The notes: generated from the letters alone by a model not told the origin. Positions 26,932-34,721 are shown, counted from the stretch's first letter. The stretch is DNA of 64,000 nucleotides from Streptomyces sp. SID13726 (GCF_010548375.1 NZ_JAAGLY010000033.1:19037-83036); one strand, 5' to 3'. Translations and numbers: made by a program.

Positions 26932-26979
26932 ATGACGTTCCGCGGTCTCCTTCTTCTCGGCTGCCGCGGCGGGGCCTGA
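26932..26979 (+). CDS. leuL: Leucine-rich leader peptide of the leuA attenuator
   Basis: A 15-codon frame, MTFRGLLLLGCRGGA, with four consecutive Leu codons (CTC CTT CTT CTC). It begins 76 bp before leuA on the same strand. An 11-bp perfect hairpin begins inside its last codons. Ribosome stalling at the Leu run when Leu-tRNA is scarce would alter folding of this hairpin, the classic design of a transcription attenuator. Two of the Leu codons are CTT, which is rare in this GC-rich genome and would strengthen stalling. It is far below gene-caller size limits. The symbol is used by analogy. Confidence 0.8.
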   Translation: MTFRGLLLLGCRGGA

Positions 26980-27001
26980 CGCGACCGGCACCCCGCCGCG
27001 G
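26964..27001 (+). terminator. Attenuator hairpin of the leuA leader
   Basis: Perfect 11-bp inverted repeat: ccgcggcgggg at 26964-26974 and ccccgccgcgg at 26991-27001, with a 16-base loop. The left arm overlaps the last codons of the Leu leader peptide. The right arm ends 6 bases before the GTG of leuA, so the hairpin could also hide its ribosome-binding site. There is no U-tract, which is common for Streptomyces terminators. Confidence 0.75.
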
Positions 27002-27007
27002 GACGCC

Positions 27008-28783
27008 GTGCTGCCGGTCACCGTCCCGACCGCGACGAAGGCAGCCACCGCAGTGCAGACCCTCTGGAACCCCCAGCGCCCCGGCCCCATGCCGTTCCAC
27101 CGCTACCGCCCCTACGACCAGCGCGTCGACGTCCCCGTCTCCGACCGGGGCTGGCCCGCCGCCCGCATCGACCGCGCCCCGCTCTGGGTCCCCGTCGACC
27201 TGCGCGACGGCAACCAGGCCCTGGCCGAGCCGATGGACACCCCGCGCAAGAGCCGCTTCTTCGACCTGCTGGTGCGCACCGGCTTCAAGGAGATCGAGGT
27301 CGGCTACCCCTCCGCGAGCCGCACCGACTTCGACTTCGTACGGCACCTGGTGACCAGCGGGGCCGTCCCCGACGACGTCACCCCCGTCGTGTTCACCCCG
27401 GCCAGGGCCGACCTCATCGACCGGACCTTCGACTCGATCGCAGAGCTGCCGCGGGCCGTCGTCCACCTCTACATCGCCACCTCGCCGGTGTGGCGGGACG
27501 TGGTCCTCGGCCGGGACCGGAAGGAGGTGTGGCGGACCGTGCGGACGGCGGCCGAGCGGATGGCCCGCCGGGCCGCTCCGGGGACCCGCTTCCAGTTCTC
27601 CCCCGAGACCTTCAACCTCACCGAGCCGGACTTCGTCCTGGAGCTGTGCGACGGGCTGACCGAGCTGTGGGACGCGAGCCCGGACCGCCCGGTCACGCAC
27701 AACCTCCCGGCCACCGTCGAGATCGCCACCCCGAACGTCTACGCCGACCAGATCGAGTACCTGCACCGGAACCTGGCCCGCCGCGACTCCGTGATCCTCT
27801 CCGTCCACCCGCACAACGACCGCGGCACCGGCGTCGCCTGCGCCGAACTCGCCGTGCTGGCAGGCGCCCAGCGCGTGGAGGGCTGTCTCTTTGGCAACGG
27901 CGAGCGCACCGGCAACGTCGACCTGGTGACCCTCGCGATGAACCTGTACGCCCAAGGGGTGGACCCCATGGTCGACTTCGGCGACATCGACGCGGTGCGG
28001 GAGACCGTCGAGCACTGCAACCGGCTCCCGGTGCACCCCCGCCATCCGTACGCGGGCGACCTCGTGTACACCGCGTTCTCCGGCACCCACCAGGACGCCA
28101 TCAGCAAGGGCCTCGCCCACCGGGAGCGGCACCCGGACGAGCCCTGGCAGGTCCCCTACCTGCCGATCGACCCGGCCGACGTGGGGCGGACGTACGAGGC
28201 GGTGATCCGCGTCAACTCCCAGTCCGGCAAGGGCGGAACGGCGTATCTGCTGCGCACCCGGCACGGCATCGACCTGCCCGTGCGGATGCGCCCCGACTTC
28301 GCCCGGGTGGTCCAGGAGGCCACCGACACCGGCGGCCGGGAGATCACACCCGGGGAGCTGTACGAGCTGTTCGAGACCACCTACCTGGCCGAGGGCGACG
28401 TACGGCTGCACGCCTGGTCATCGTACGAGGAGGCGCCCGGCGTGCACCGCTTCGTGTGCACGCTGGAGGCCGGGGACCGGGTCGGCGACCACGAGGGCAC
28501 GGGCGGCAGCCCGGTCTCCGCGTTCGTGGACGCGCTGGCCGGGGCGGGGCACACCGTCGAGATCGTCGACTTCACGGAGCAGGAGCGGAAGCGGGAGCGG
28601 GAGCAGGAGCAGGAGCGGAAGAGGGAACAGGAGCAGGAACACGGCCGGGAGGGCGGCACCGTCGCCTACGCCGAGTGCCGCGTGGACGGCCGTACGGCCT
28701 GGGGCGCGGGCGTGGGCGTGGGCGTGGGGCCGTCGGCCGGGGTGCGGGCCGTGCTCTCCGCCATGAACCGGGTGACGCGATGA
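27008..28783 (+). CDS. leuA: 2-isopropylmalate synthase
   Basis: 591 aa, GTG at 27008 directly after the attenuator. It condenses acetyl-CoA with 2-oxoisovalerate, the first committed step of leucine synthesis, in the cytoplasm. Motifs include WVPVDLRDGNQAL (metal Asp and catalytic Arg), FKEIEVGYPSASRTDFDF, and the metal-binding HPHNDRGTG. The C-terminal LeuA dimer/regulatory domain is present but interrupted at about residues 524-548 by a charged run of Glu/Arg/Lys/Gln (e.g. EQERKREREQEQ) coded by near-repeated gag/cgg/cag triplets. Normal actinobacterial LeuA is ~560-580 aa. It is preceded by a Leu leader and coupled (ATGA) to an ABC ATPase. Regulation by leucine is inferred. Confidence 0.92.
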   Translation: MLPVTVPTATKAATAVQTLWNPQRPGPMPFHRYRPYDQRVDVPVSDRGWPAARIDRAPLWVPVDLRDGNQALAEPMDTPRKSRFFDLLVRTGFKEIEVGYPSASRTDFDFVRHLVTSGAVPDDVTPVVFTPARADLIDRTFDSIAELPRAVVHLYIATSPVWRDVVLGRDRKEVWRTVRTAAERMARRAAPGTRFQFSPETFNLTEPDFVLELCDGLTELWDASPDRPVTHNLPATVEIATPNVYADQIEYLHRNLARRDSVILSVHPHNDRGTGVACAELAVLAGAQRVEGCLFGNGERTGNVDLVTLAMNLYAQGVDPMVDFGDIDAVRETVEHCNRLPVHPRHPYAGDLVYTAFSGTHQDAISKGLAHRERHPDEPWQVPYLPIDPADVGRTYEAVIRVNSQSGKGGTAYLLRTRHGIDLPVRMRPDFARVVQEATDTGGREITPGELYELFETTYLAEGDVRLHAWSSYEEAPGVHRFVCTLEAGDRVGDHEGTGGSPVSAFVDALAGAGHTVEIVDFTEQERKREREQEQERKREQEQEHGREGGTVAYAECRVDGRTAWGAGVGVGVGPSAGVRAVLSAMNRVTR

Positions 28784-29568
28784 GGGAGGTGTTGCGCGCC
28801 GCGGACGTGCACGTCGTCAGGGACGGGAAGGCGATCCTCCAGGAGGTCTCGCTGACCGTCCGGGCGGGCGAGCACTGGGCGCTGCTCGGCGCCAACGGCG
28901 CGGGCAAGTCCACGCTGCTCAGCCTGCTCGGCGCCCTGGTCCACCCCACCCGGGGCACGGTCGAGGTGCTGGGCCGCCGGCTGGGCCGGGTCGATCTGCG
29001 GGAGCTGCGCGCGTACGTCGGTCACGTCAACCCCCGCCATCCGCTCACCGCGCCGCTGCGGGTCCGGGACATCGTCCTGACCGGGCTGACCAACTCCGTG
29101 GTCCCGCTGCCCCGTTGGGAGCCGACGCGGCAGCAGCGGGAGCGGGCCGACCGGCTCGTCGCCACGCTGGGTCTCGCCGACCTCGGCGAGGCGCGCTGGC
29201 CCACCCTCTCCCAGGGCCAGCGGGGCCGCACCCTCATCGCCCGCGCGCTGATGCCCGAGCCGCGGCTGCTGCTGCTCGACGAACCGGCGACCGGTCTCGA
29301 CCTGCCCGGCCGGGAGCGGCTGATCGACGCGCTGGACTCGTTGCGCCGGGAGCATCCGACGCTGGCGACGGTCCTGGTCACCCATCACCTGGAGGAGCTT
29401 CCGGCGGGCACCACCCACGCGATGCTGCTGCGCGACGGCCGGGTCCTCGCGCAGGGCCCGGCACCGCACGTCCTCACCGGTGACCAGGTCGGCAAGTGCT
29501 TCGACCTGCCGCTGGTCCTGGAGCGGCACGACGGCCGCTGGACGGTCCGCATCCGGGGCCGGGCATGA
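28780..29568 (+). CDS. ABC transporter ATP-binding protein
   Basis: 262 aa. ATG at 28780 overlaps the leuA stop (ATGA). Walker A is GANGAGKS, the signature is LSQGQRGR (an LSGGQ variant), and Walker B is LLLLDEPATGLD followed by the switch His in LVTHHLEEL. The type resembles orphan metal/cobalamin-like or ModF-like ATPases (RAGEHWALLGANGAGKST). No permease or binding protein is nearby, so it may serve a distant permease or be a soluble ABC protein. Its co-translation with leuA is unexplained. A strong hairpin follows five bases after the stop. Confidence 0.88.
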   Translation: MREVLRAADVHVVRDGKAILQEVSLTVRAGEHWALLGANGAGKSTLLSLLGALVHPTRGTVEVLGRRLGRVDLRELRAYVGHVNPRHPLTAPLRVRDIVLTGLTNSVVPLPRWEPTRQQRERADRLVATLGLADLGEARWPTLSQGQRGRTLIARALMPEPRLLLLDEPATGLDLPGRERLIDALDSLRREHPTLATVLVTHHLEELPAGTTHAMLLRDGRVLAQGPAPHVLTGDQVGKCFDLPLVLERHDGRWTVRIRGRA

Positions 29569-29572
29569 CGAA

Positions 29573-29601
29573 GGGGGCGCCCCGCACCGCCGGGCGCCCC
29601 C
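29573..29601. terminator. Bidirectional hairpin terminator
   Basis: Perfect 10-bp stem gggggcgccc (29573-29582) with gggcgccccc (29592-29601) and a 9-base loop, between the convergent ABC ATPase and EF-hand genes. Confidence 0.85.
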
Positions 29602-29614
29602 TGCTCCGTACGCC

Positions 29615-29833
29615 TTACTTGCTCAGGTAGGCCCAGAACTCGTCGAACGACAGGAGCTTGTCGCCGTTCAGGTCGCGGCTCTTGATGATCGCCTCGGCGA
29701 CCGACTCGGTCACGTTCCAGTCGCCGCCCTGGGCCAGGGCGGACTTGAACTCGGCGGCGGTGATGGAGCCGTCACCGTCCGCATCGATGCGCTCGAACTG
29801 CTTGCGTGCTTCCTCGATGTCGATGTGCGCCAC
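29615..29833 (-). CDS. Small EF-hand calcium-binding protein
   Basis: 72 aa, GTG at 29833 preceded by AAAGGGGCGG. Two EF-hand loops are visible: DADGDGSITAAEF with all expected oxygen ligands and a terminal Glu, and DLNGDKLLSFDEF. Each is flanked by helices (ARKQFERI, VAEAIIKSR). The size and layout match Streptomyces calmodulin-like Cab proteins, which bind Ca2+ in the cytoplasm and influence sporulation. Which Cab paralogue it is cannot be told. Monocistronic between a terminator and the MerR gene. Confidence 0.88.
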   Translation of the reverse strand: MAHIDIEEARKQFERIDADGDGSITAAEFKSALAQGGDWNVTESVAEAIIKSRDLNGDKLLSFDEFWAYLSK

Positions 29834-29891
29834 CGGTCCGCCCCTTTTCTGGCCTCTGTCGTGTCCTGCTGGCTTGCTGCCGCAGGTCAGA

Positions 29892-30803
29892 TTAGCGGCC
29901 CGCTCCGGCCTCCAGTGCGGCGACCACCCAGGCGAAGTCCTGCTCATGGGCCGGGAGGGGCGCGCCCTTCAGAATCCCCATGAGTTCGCGGTACCGGGCC
30001 AGGCCGGTGTTGTGGGTGGCCTTCATGCGGTCGAGGACGCCGGCCCGGTCGGCGTCGCCGAGCAGTTCCCGCAGCACCGCCTCGGCCTCCGGCGCCTCGG
30101 GGGCGATGCCGTCCGCGCGGGCCCGGCCCACGAGCCGGACCAGCCGCTCGAAGAACCCCATGGCGGCGCCGGGCGAGGTGCCGGACTCCCGGTCGGCGGA
30201 GTTGAACTCGGCCGCCCTGCGCATCAGCGCCCGGAACTCCGGGTCCCGCACCAGCTCCGCGAGCTCCACCCAGGCGTCGACCTGCTCTGGGGTCGGGTCG
30301 TCCGGCAGGTTCAGGGCGCTGTCGCGCATCCGGTCCCGCACGTCCGGGTCGGCGAGGTCGAGTCCGTGGAACGTCTCCGCCACGAACTCCTCCATGATCC
30401 GCCTGCGTTCGGCGGCGGACAGTCGTGCCAGCTTGTGCATCAGGGTCATCTCCTCCGCGGTCGAACCGCGTCTCGCGACGGTCGACAGCACCGCGCGGGT
30501 CACCTTCAGCGAGGCGATCCGCGCGTCCAGCGCGGCCACGTGCGCGGCGGCGACCGACGCGAGGTTCTTCTCGCCCTCGACCACCTCGCGTACGACGTCC
30601 AGGCCGAGACCCAGTTCGCGCAGCGTGCGGATCAGTTCCAGGCGGGCGGCGGCCTCGGTGTCGTAGAGCCGGTAGCCGCCCGTGGAGCGCGCCACCGGGT
30701 GCAGTACGCCCTCGTCGGACCAGTAGCGGATGGTCCGCACGGTCAGTCCGGTGGCGCGGGCCAGCTCGCCGATGGTGAAAAGCGCGGTGCCGTCCTCGAT
30801 CAT
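29892..30803 (-). CDS. MerR-family transcriptional regulator with long C-terminal domain
   Basis: 303 aa, ATG at 30803. The N-terminal winged helix is typical MerR: FTIGELARATGLTVRTIRYWSDEGVL, then GGYRLYDTEAAARLELIRTLRELGLGL. A coiled coil follows (residues ~75-125), then a ~170-residue helical domain of unknown ligand specificity. Simple metal sensors of this family are only ~140 aa. The gene is divergent from the GNAT gene, and the two starts are 49 bp apart, so a shared operator is likely. Confidence 0.9.
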   Translation of the reverse strand: MIEDGTALFTIGELARATGLTVRTIRYWSDEGVLHPVARSTGGYRLYDTEAAARLELIRTLRELGLGLDVVREVVEGEKNLASVAAAHVAALDARIASLKVTRAVLSTVARRGSTAEEMTLMHKLARLSAAERRRIMEEFVAETFHGLDLADPDVRDRMRDSALNLPDDPTPEQVDAWVELAELVRDPEFRALMRRAAEFNSADRESGTSPGAAMGFFERLVRLVGRARADGIAPEAPEAEAVLRELLGDADRAGVLDRMKATHNTGLARYRELMGILKGAPLPAHEQDFAWVVAALEAGAGR

Positions 30804-30852
30804 GTCTGCGAGTGTGGGCCTTCCAGTGGGTGGAGACTCAAGGGAGGCCGCG

Positions 30853-31494
30853 ATGGAGACCCTGCGGGACATTCTCGACGCGGCGGCCCGCGGTGTCCTC
30901 CCCCCGGCCGACGGCGGCACGACGGTCGTACGGCAGGCGAGCCCCAGGGACGCGGGGGTCCTCGCCTTCACCGGCCACTCGGTCGTCTTCACGGACGAGG
31001 ACCCGCGGTGGGTGTACGACACCCTGCGCGGCCTGGACTGCGACGCGCTGGCCGCGACCATGAACCCGCGTTTCCTGACCGCGTTCCTGGACCGGACCGG
31101 CCGTCGGACGGACACCGTCGACGCGATGCTGGTAGCGGACCCGCTGCCGGGCGAACCGCCGCTCCGCCTCACGGAGATCGAGGACGCGCGGCACCCGCGC
31201 GTCCGCTACGCCCGCCGCCGGCGCGACGGCGTGCGGGCCTGGACGGCGGAGGGCGGTGTGATCGTCATCGGCCGCGGCATCGGCGGCCGTGCGGAGGTCT
31301 CGGTCGAGGTGGACGAGGAGGCGCGCCACCGGGGGCTCGGCCGTGCCCTGGTGACCGCGGCCCGGCAGCTCACCGCGGAGCCGCTGTGGGCGCAGATCTC
31401 ACCGGGGAACGCCCGCAGCACGCGGGCGTTCCAGGCGGCGGGCTACCGCCCGGTGGGCGCGGAGGCGCTGCTGCTTCAGTGCCAGGGCTCGTAG
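30853..31494 (+). CDS. GNAT-family N-acetyltransferase
   Basis: 213 aa, ATG at 30853 with GGGAGG at ideal spacing. The C-terminal half has the acetyl-CoA-binding pattern VSVEVDEEARHRGLGRALVTAAR (the R-x-x-G-L-G loop) and the later ISPGNARSTRAFQAAGYRPVG segment. The N-terminal half (residues ~1-110) is less typical and may set the substrate. It is divergent from a MerR regulator, which may control it. Its 3' end overlaps that of the convergent toxin gene by 19 bp. Substrate unknown. Confidence 0.85.
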   Translation: METLRDILDAAARGVLPPADGGTTVVRQASPRDAGVLAFTGHSVVFTDEDPRWVYDTLRGLDCDALAATMNPRFLTAFLDRTGRRTDTVDAMLVADPLPGEPPLRLTEIEDARHPRVRYARRRRDGVRAWTAEGGVIVIGRGIGGRAEVSVEVDEEARHRGLGRALVTAARQLTAEPLWAQISPGNARSTRAFQAAGYRPVGAEALLLQCQGS

Positions 31495-32114
31495 TACGGG
31501 TTGCTCTCGCACTCGCTCATGATCTCGACCTTGGTCCTCTTGTCGACCGGGCAGACCCCGATGACGTACTGCCGCGCGATCCCGCCGGGGAAGGCGACCT
31601 CGACCTGGTCGGCCCACTTGTGGGTGTCCCCGATGGTCTTGTTCACGTCCACGCCGCCGGGGGCGTCGATGTAGTAGTTGTAGCCGGACTTCCACCACGT
31701 CTTGTACAGGTCGTGGTCGTAGGTCGTGGAGACGTACGGCGAGGGCTGGTTGACGAGGACGTACTGCGTGATGTCGTACTGCCCGGTGACGACGTCCTTG
31801 GGGTGGAAGCCCTGCTCGAAGACGATGTCGGGACCGCGGCCGTCACTGCGGTAGAGGGTGCCGCAGGTCGTGCGCCAGACCGGCTCGGGGGTGATGCGCC
31901 CGACGTCGACCCGGCGGTCGACGGCGGCCTTGACCGGGTCGTCGAAGCGGGGACAGGCCGGGGCCTTCTCCGATGCCGTCCCCGGGACCCGCTCCGGGGC
32001 TTGCTCCGGGGCCTTCTGGGGTACGGCGGCCGCGGTCGTCGCGAAGACGGCGGCCAGGGACAGCACGGCGGCAGCGGCGCGCCGCCGCAGGCGAGTTGTG
32101 ATCATGGTGACCAC
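31476..32114 (-). CDS. Secreted guanine-specific DNA ADP-ribosyltransferase, scabin/ScARP-like
   Basis: 212 aa, GTG at 32114 (ATG at 32105 possible). A signal peptide is followed by a pierisin-family catalytic domain: the Arg motif TLYRSDGRGPD (Arg89), the STS-type strand SPYVSTTYD (Ser129) and the ARTT loop WADQVEVAFPGG with Q170-x-E172. Q-x-E marks enzymes that modify guanine bases. Compared with the Scabin residues I remember (R77, S117, Q158, E160, plus N110, W128, W155), every one is present here at a constant offset of +12 (N122, W140 and W167). Cys54, Cys84, Cys188 and Cys202 may form disulfides. The role is probably attack on competitor or host DNA. No adjacent immunity gene is evident. 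Confidence 0.9.
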   Translation of the reverse strand: MVTMITTRLRRRAAAAVLSLAAVFATTAAAVPQKAPEQAPERVPGTASEKAPACPRFDDPVKAAVDRRVDVGRITPEPVWRTTCGTLYRSDGRGPDIVFEQGFHPKDVVTGQYDITQYVLVNQPSPYVSTTYDHDLYKTWWKSGYNYYIDAPGGVDVNKTIGDTHKWADQVEVAFPGGIARQYVIGVCPVDKRTKVEIMSECESNPYYEPWH

Positions 32115-32174
32115 AATTCCGGCCCTGCGACGGCGCGTTGGGGACCTTCACCCGTACGACGGCGTGTCAGCGTG

Positions 32175-33374
32175 TCAGCGGAAGATGCCGGTGTGGCCCA
32201 GGGAGTACCGCCCCGGCTGCGGGTAGACGGCCAGCCCGTGCGGTCCGCTGCCCACCTTGACGCGGGCGAGCTGCTCACCGGTGCGGGTGTCGATGGCGTA
32301 CACCTCGGAGTTGTAGCGGCCGGACAGCCACAGGACCTTGCCGTCGGCCGAGACGCCGCCCATGTCGGGGCTGCCGCCGTGCGGCAGACGCCACTTCTTG
32401 GTGACCTCGCCGCGCGCGAAGTCGAAGACGGAGACGGTCCCTTCGCCCCGGTTGGAGACGTACATCTCGCGGGAGTCGCGGCTGACGTAGAGGCCGTGGG
32501 TGCCCTTGCCGGTGGGCAGCAGGGTCGGCTTGCCGAACTTGTCGCCGTCCAGGACCCACATCCCGTCGGCCATCATGTCCGCGACGTAGAACCGCTTCCC
32601 GTCCGGGGAGATCTTGACGTCCTGGGGCATCGCCCCGTCGAAGGGGAGTTTCTGCTGCCCGATCACCTTCATCTTCTCGGTGTCGACCTTCAGCAGCTCA
32701 CCGCTGAACTCGCAGGACACGATGAAGTACCTCCCGTCCAGGGAGAAGTCGGCGTGGTTGACGCCGTAGCAGCTGACCGGCACGGTCTTGACCCGCTTCA
32801 TGGTGTGCGGGTCGCGGAAGACGAGTTCGCGGTCGAGGGAGGCCATGACGACGGCGTACTTGCCGTTCGGCGTGAAGTAGAGGTTGTACGGGTCGTGCAC
32901 CTCGACCGGCTTGCCCGCCTTCCCGGTCCTCGGGTCGATGGGCGTGAGCGTGTGGCCGCGGTTGTTGTTGACCCACAGGGTCTTCATGTCCCAGGAGGGC
33001 ACGACGTGTTGGGGCTGGCGTCCGACGTGGATCGTGTCGATGATCTCGTACGTCTTCGGGTCGATCACGGAGACGGTGTCGGACTCGGTGTTGGGCACGT
33101 AGACCCGGGACGGGAAGTCCTTGACCACCGGCGACAGCCTGCCCGGGCGGTCGGCGGCGTACACGTCCTTCGGGTCGAGGACGGGCGGCATCCCGGGCAG
33201 CCCTCGCACCGGCTTCCGCACCGGCTTCACCGGGACGGGGGCGGCCGCCTTCGTGCCGCGGGCCTCGTCCGACCCGTCCCCGGTCTCGGTGCCGCAGGCG
33301 GCGAGGACGGCGAACGCGGCCCCCGCGATCAGGGCGTTCCGCATGAACGTGCGCTTCATCGGCGTGGGAGGCAT
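32175..33374 (-). CDS. YVTN-type beta-propeller lipoprotein
   Basis: 399 aa. ATG at 33374 shares its A with the TGA of the upstream deacetylase-like gene (TGATG), so the pair is coupled. The N-terminus is a lipoprotein signal with lipobox LAAC, placing the protein on the outer face of the membrane. Seven-bladed propeller repeats are visible, for example SRVYVPNTESDTVSVIDP, KTLWVNNNRGHTLTPIDP, KRFYVADMMADGMWVLD and REMYVSNRGEGTVSVFD. Such propellers are extracellular binding platforms or lactonase-like folds. No catalytic site was identified. Coupling with a polysaccharide deacetylase-like lipoprotein suggests a joint role at the cell surface. Confidence 0.87.
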   Translation of the reverse strand: MPPTPMKRTFMRNALIAGAAFAVLAACGTETGDGSDEARGTKAAAPVPVKPVRKPVRGLPGMPPVLDPKDVYAADRPGRLSPVVKDFPSRVYVPNTESDTVSVIDPKTYEIIDTIHVGRQPQHVVPSWDMKTLWVNNNRGHTLTPIDPRTGKAGKPVEVHDPYNLYFTPNGKYAVVMASLDRELVFRDPHTMKRVKTVPVSCYGVNHADFSLDGRYFIVSCEFSGELLKVDTEKMKVIGQQKLPFDGAMPQDVKISPDGKRFYVADMMADGMWVLDGDKFGKPTLLPTGKGTHGLYVSRDSREMYVSNRGEGTVSVFDFARGEVTKKWRLPHGGSPDMGGVSADGKVLWLSGRYNSEVYAIDTRTGEQLARVKVGSGPHGLAVYPQPGRYSLGHTGIFR

Positions 33375-34138
33375 CAGCTGAACAACTCCGTGGTGGTCAC
33401 CGCGGCCAGGCCGCGACGGTCGAGTTCTTCCAGTACGACGGGGAGGGCGGCGATGGTGTCGTCGTAGCCGAAGTGCAGGCTCACCACGGACCCTTCGCGG
33501 ATCTCGGCGAGGACCTTGCGGGCGACGGCGGGGGCGCCTGGCGAGGTGAAGTCGAGGGAGTCGACGTCGTAGGAGAGGACGTGGGGGTAGCCGGCCTCGC
33601 GGGCCAGCCGGGTGACCAACGGCGAGGCGGTGGGTGTGCGGGAGGGGCGGAACCAGGTCCCGATCGACCGGGTGAGCCGCCGCAGCCGGTCGGCGCAGCC
33701 GGTGATCTCCGCCCTCGCGTCGGCCTCGGACATGCCGTTGATGTCGACGTGGTGGAGGGTGTGGTTGCCGAGGTCGTGGCCGCCGTCGAGGATGCGGCGG
33801 GCGAGGTCGGGGTGCGCGTCGAGCCAGGTGCCGACGGCGAGCACGGTGACGCGGGCGCCGTGTCTCTCGGCCTCGGCGAGCAGGGTGCGGGCGGTGGCGG
33901 GATCGCCCTGGCCGTGGAAGGTGAGGGCGACCCGGGGACGGGTCCGGGGGCCGTGGGTCAGCTGGTCGGGCAGACCGGAGAGGCGACGGGGCCCGGGAGC
34001 GGCGGGGGCACGGGTGGGGGCGTGCGGCGAGCGGGCGGGGTGAGCTGCGGCACCGCTGGTAGCACACCCCGCGGCGAACGCCAGCCCTGCGGCGGCGAGC
34101 AGCACTGCCCGACGATCGGTAGCGGTCACCCGCCCCAT
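33374..34138 (-). CDS. Polysaccharide deacetylase (NodB/CE4)-like lipoprotein with altered motif 1
   Basis: 254 aa, ATG at 34138. Signal with lipobox AAGC. The NodB fold is recognisable: RVALTFHGQGDPATARTLL at motif 1, GNHTLHH (the H-x3-H metal pair) at motif 2, TWFRPSRTP at motif 3 and SVVSLHFGYDDT near the end. Motif 1 is normally TFDDG. Here it is TFHGQGD, so the metal-binding Asp and catalytic-base Asp are not in their usual places. The protein may have lost deacetylase activity or use the Asp three residues later. It is coupled to the beta-propeller lipoprotein downstream. Confidence 0.85.
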   Translation of the reverse strand: MGRVTATDRRAVLLAAAGLAFAAGCATSGAAAHPARSPHAPTRAPAAPGPRRLSGLPDQLTHGPRTRPRVALTFHGQGDPATARTLLAEAERHGARVTVLAVGTWLDAHPDLARRILDGGHDLGNHTLHHVDINGMSEADARAEITGCADRLRRLTRSIGTWFRPSRTPTASPLVTRLAREAGYPHVLSYDVDSLDFTSPGAPAVARKVLAEIREGSVVSLHFGYDDTIAALPVVLEELDRRGLAAVTTTELFS

Positions 34139-34149
34139 TTAAGGGGTTA

Positions 34150-34715
34150 CATCACGGATTGCGGCTGATCGACCCACCGGCTGGCGGGCGGCGGGGGCGG
34201 CGGTCGAAGCGGCCGGCGGTCGGTCCGGCTGGCGGCCGGCCCGGCTCGCGTCGAACCGGGCCGCGGTCGAACGGCCAGCAGTCGAAGCGGCTGACAATCG
34301 GCCCCGGCCAGCAGACGAACCGGCAGGCGGTCTCGGCCCGGCCAGCAGTCGAAGCGGCTGACGGTCGCCCCGGCCCACGTCGAACCAGGCCGCGGTCGAA
34401 CAGCCAACAGACAAACCCGCTGACGATCGACCCCGGCCAGCAGACGAACCGGCTGACAATCGGCCCCGGCCACCGGCCGAACCGGCAGGCGGTCAGTCTG
34501 GGCAGCAGCTGAACCAGGGCGGTCAGTCCGGGCAACAGCCGAACCGGCTGATGGTCGCCCCCGCCAGCACTCGGACCGCCTGACGGCCGGTCCCGCTGAT
34601 GGTCAGCCTGGCCAGCGGGCCGGCCCGGCCAGCAGTCGAACCGGCCAGCACTCAACCCGGCCAGCACGCGGCCCGGCCGGCGGTCGGCCCGACTAGCGGG
34701 CCCGGCCGCCCCTCC
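34150..34715. repeat. Degenerate GC-rich minisatellite region
   Basis: About 570 bases without a convincing gene, filled with imperfect copies of ~30-35-bp units such as ccccggccagcagacgaacc ggctgac(a/g)atcgg. Recurrent words are ggccagcag, tcgaagcggctgac and gaaccggcaggcggt. Units drift and change phase. On the minus strand one frame is open through most of it, giving Arg/Gly/Pro/Trp-rich low-complexity peptide (e.g. VSRFVCWPG), which I do not believe is a gene. It separates the deacetylase-like gene from the RsbW-type gene. Confidence 0.8.
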
Positions 34716-34721
34716 GCCCCC

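Noticed and set aside
26964..27001. The hairpin as a simple terminator for the GntR gene.
   Set aside because: The GntR gene reads away from it on the minus strand. Position relative to the Leu leader and leuA fits an attenuator instead.
27490..28779. A long plus-strand frame merging antiphase leuA with the ABC ATPase.
   Set aside because: Its first part is the out-of-frame translation of leuA. The ATPase has its own ATGA-coupled start at 28780.
34152..34667. A 171-codon minus-strand frame through the minisatellite (VSRFVCWPG-type repeats).
   Set aside because: The peptide simply mirrors the DNA repeats. No signal, domain or ribosome-binding site supports it.
34150..34715. The repeat-rich stretch as a CRISPR array.
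   Set aside because: Units are degenerate, of uneven length and without distinct unique spacers, and no cas gene is present.
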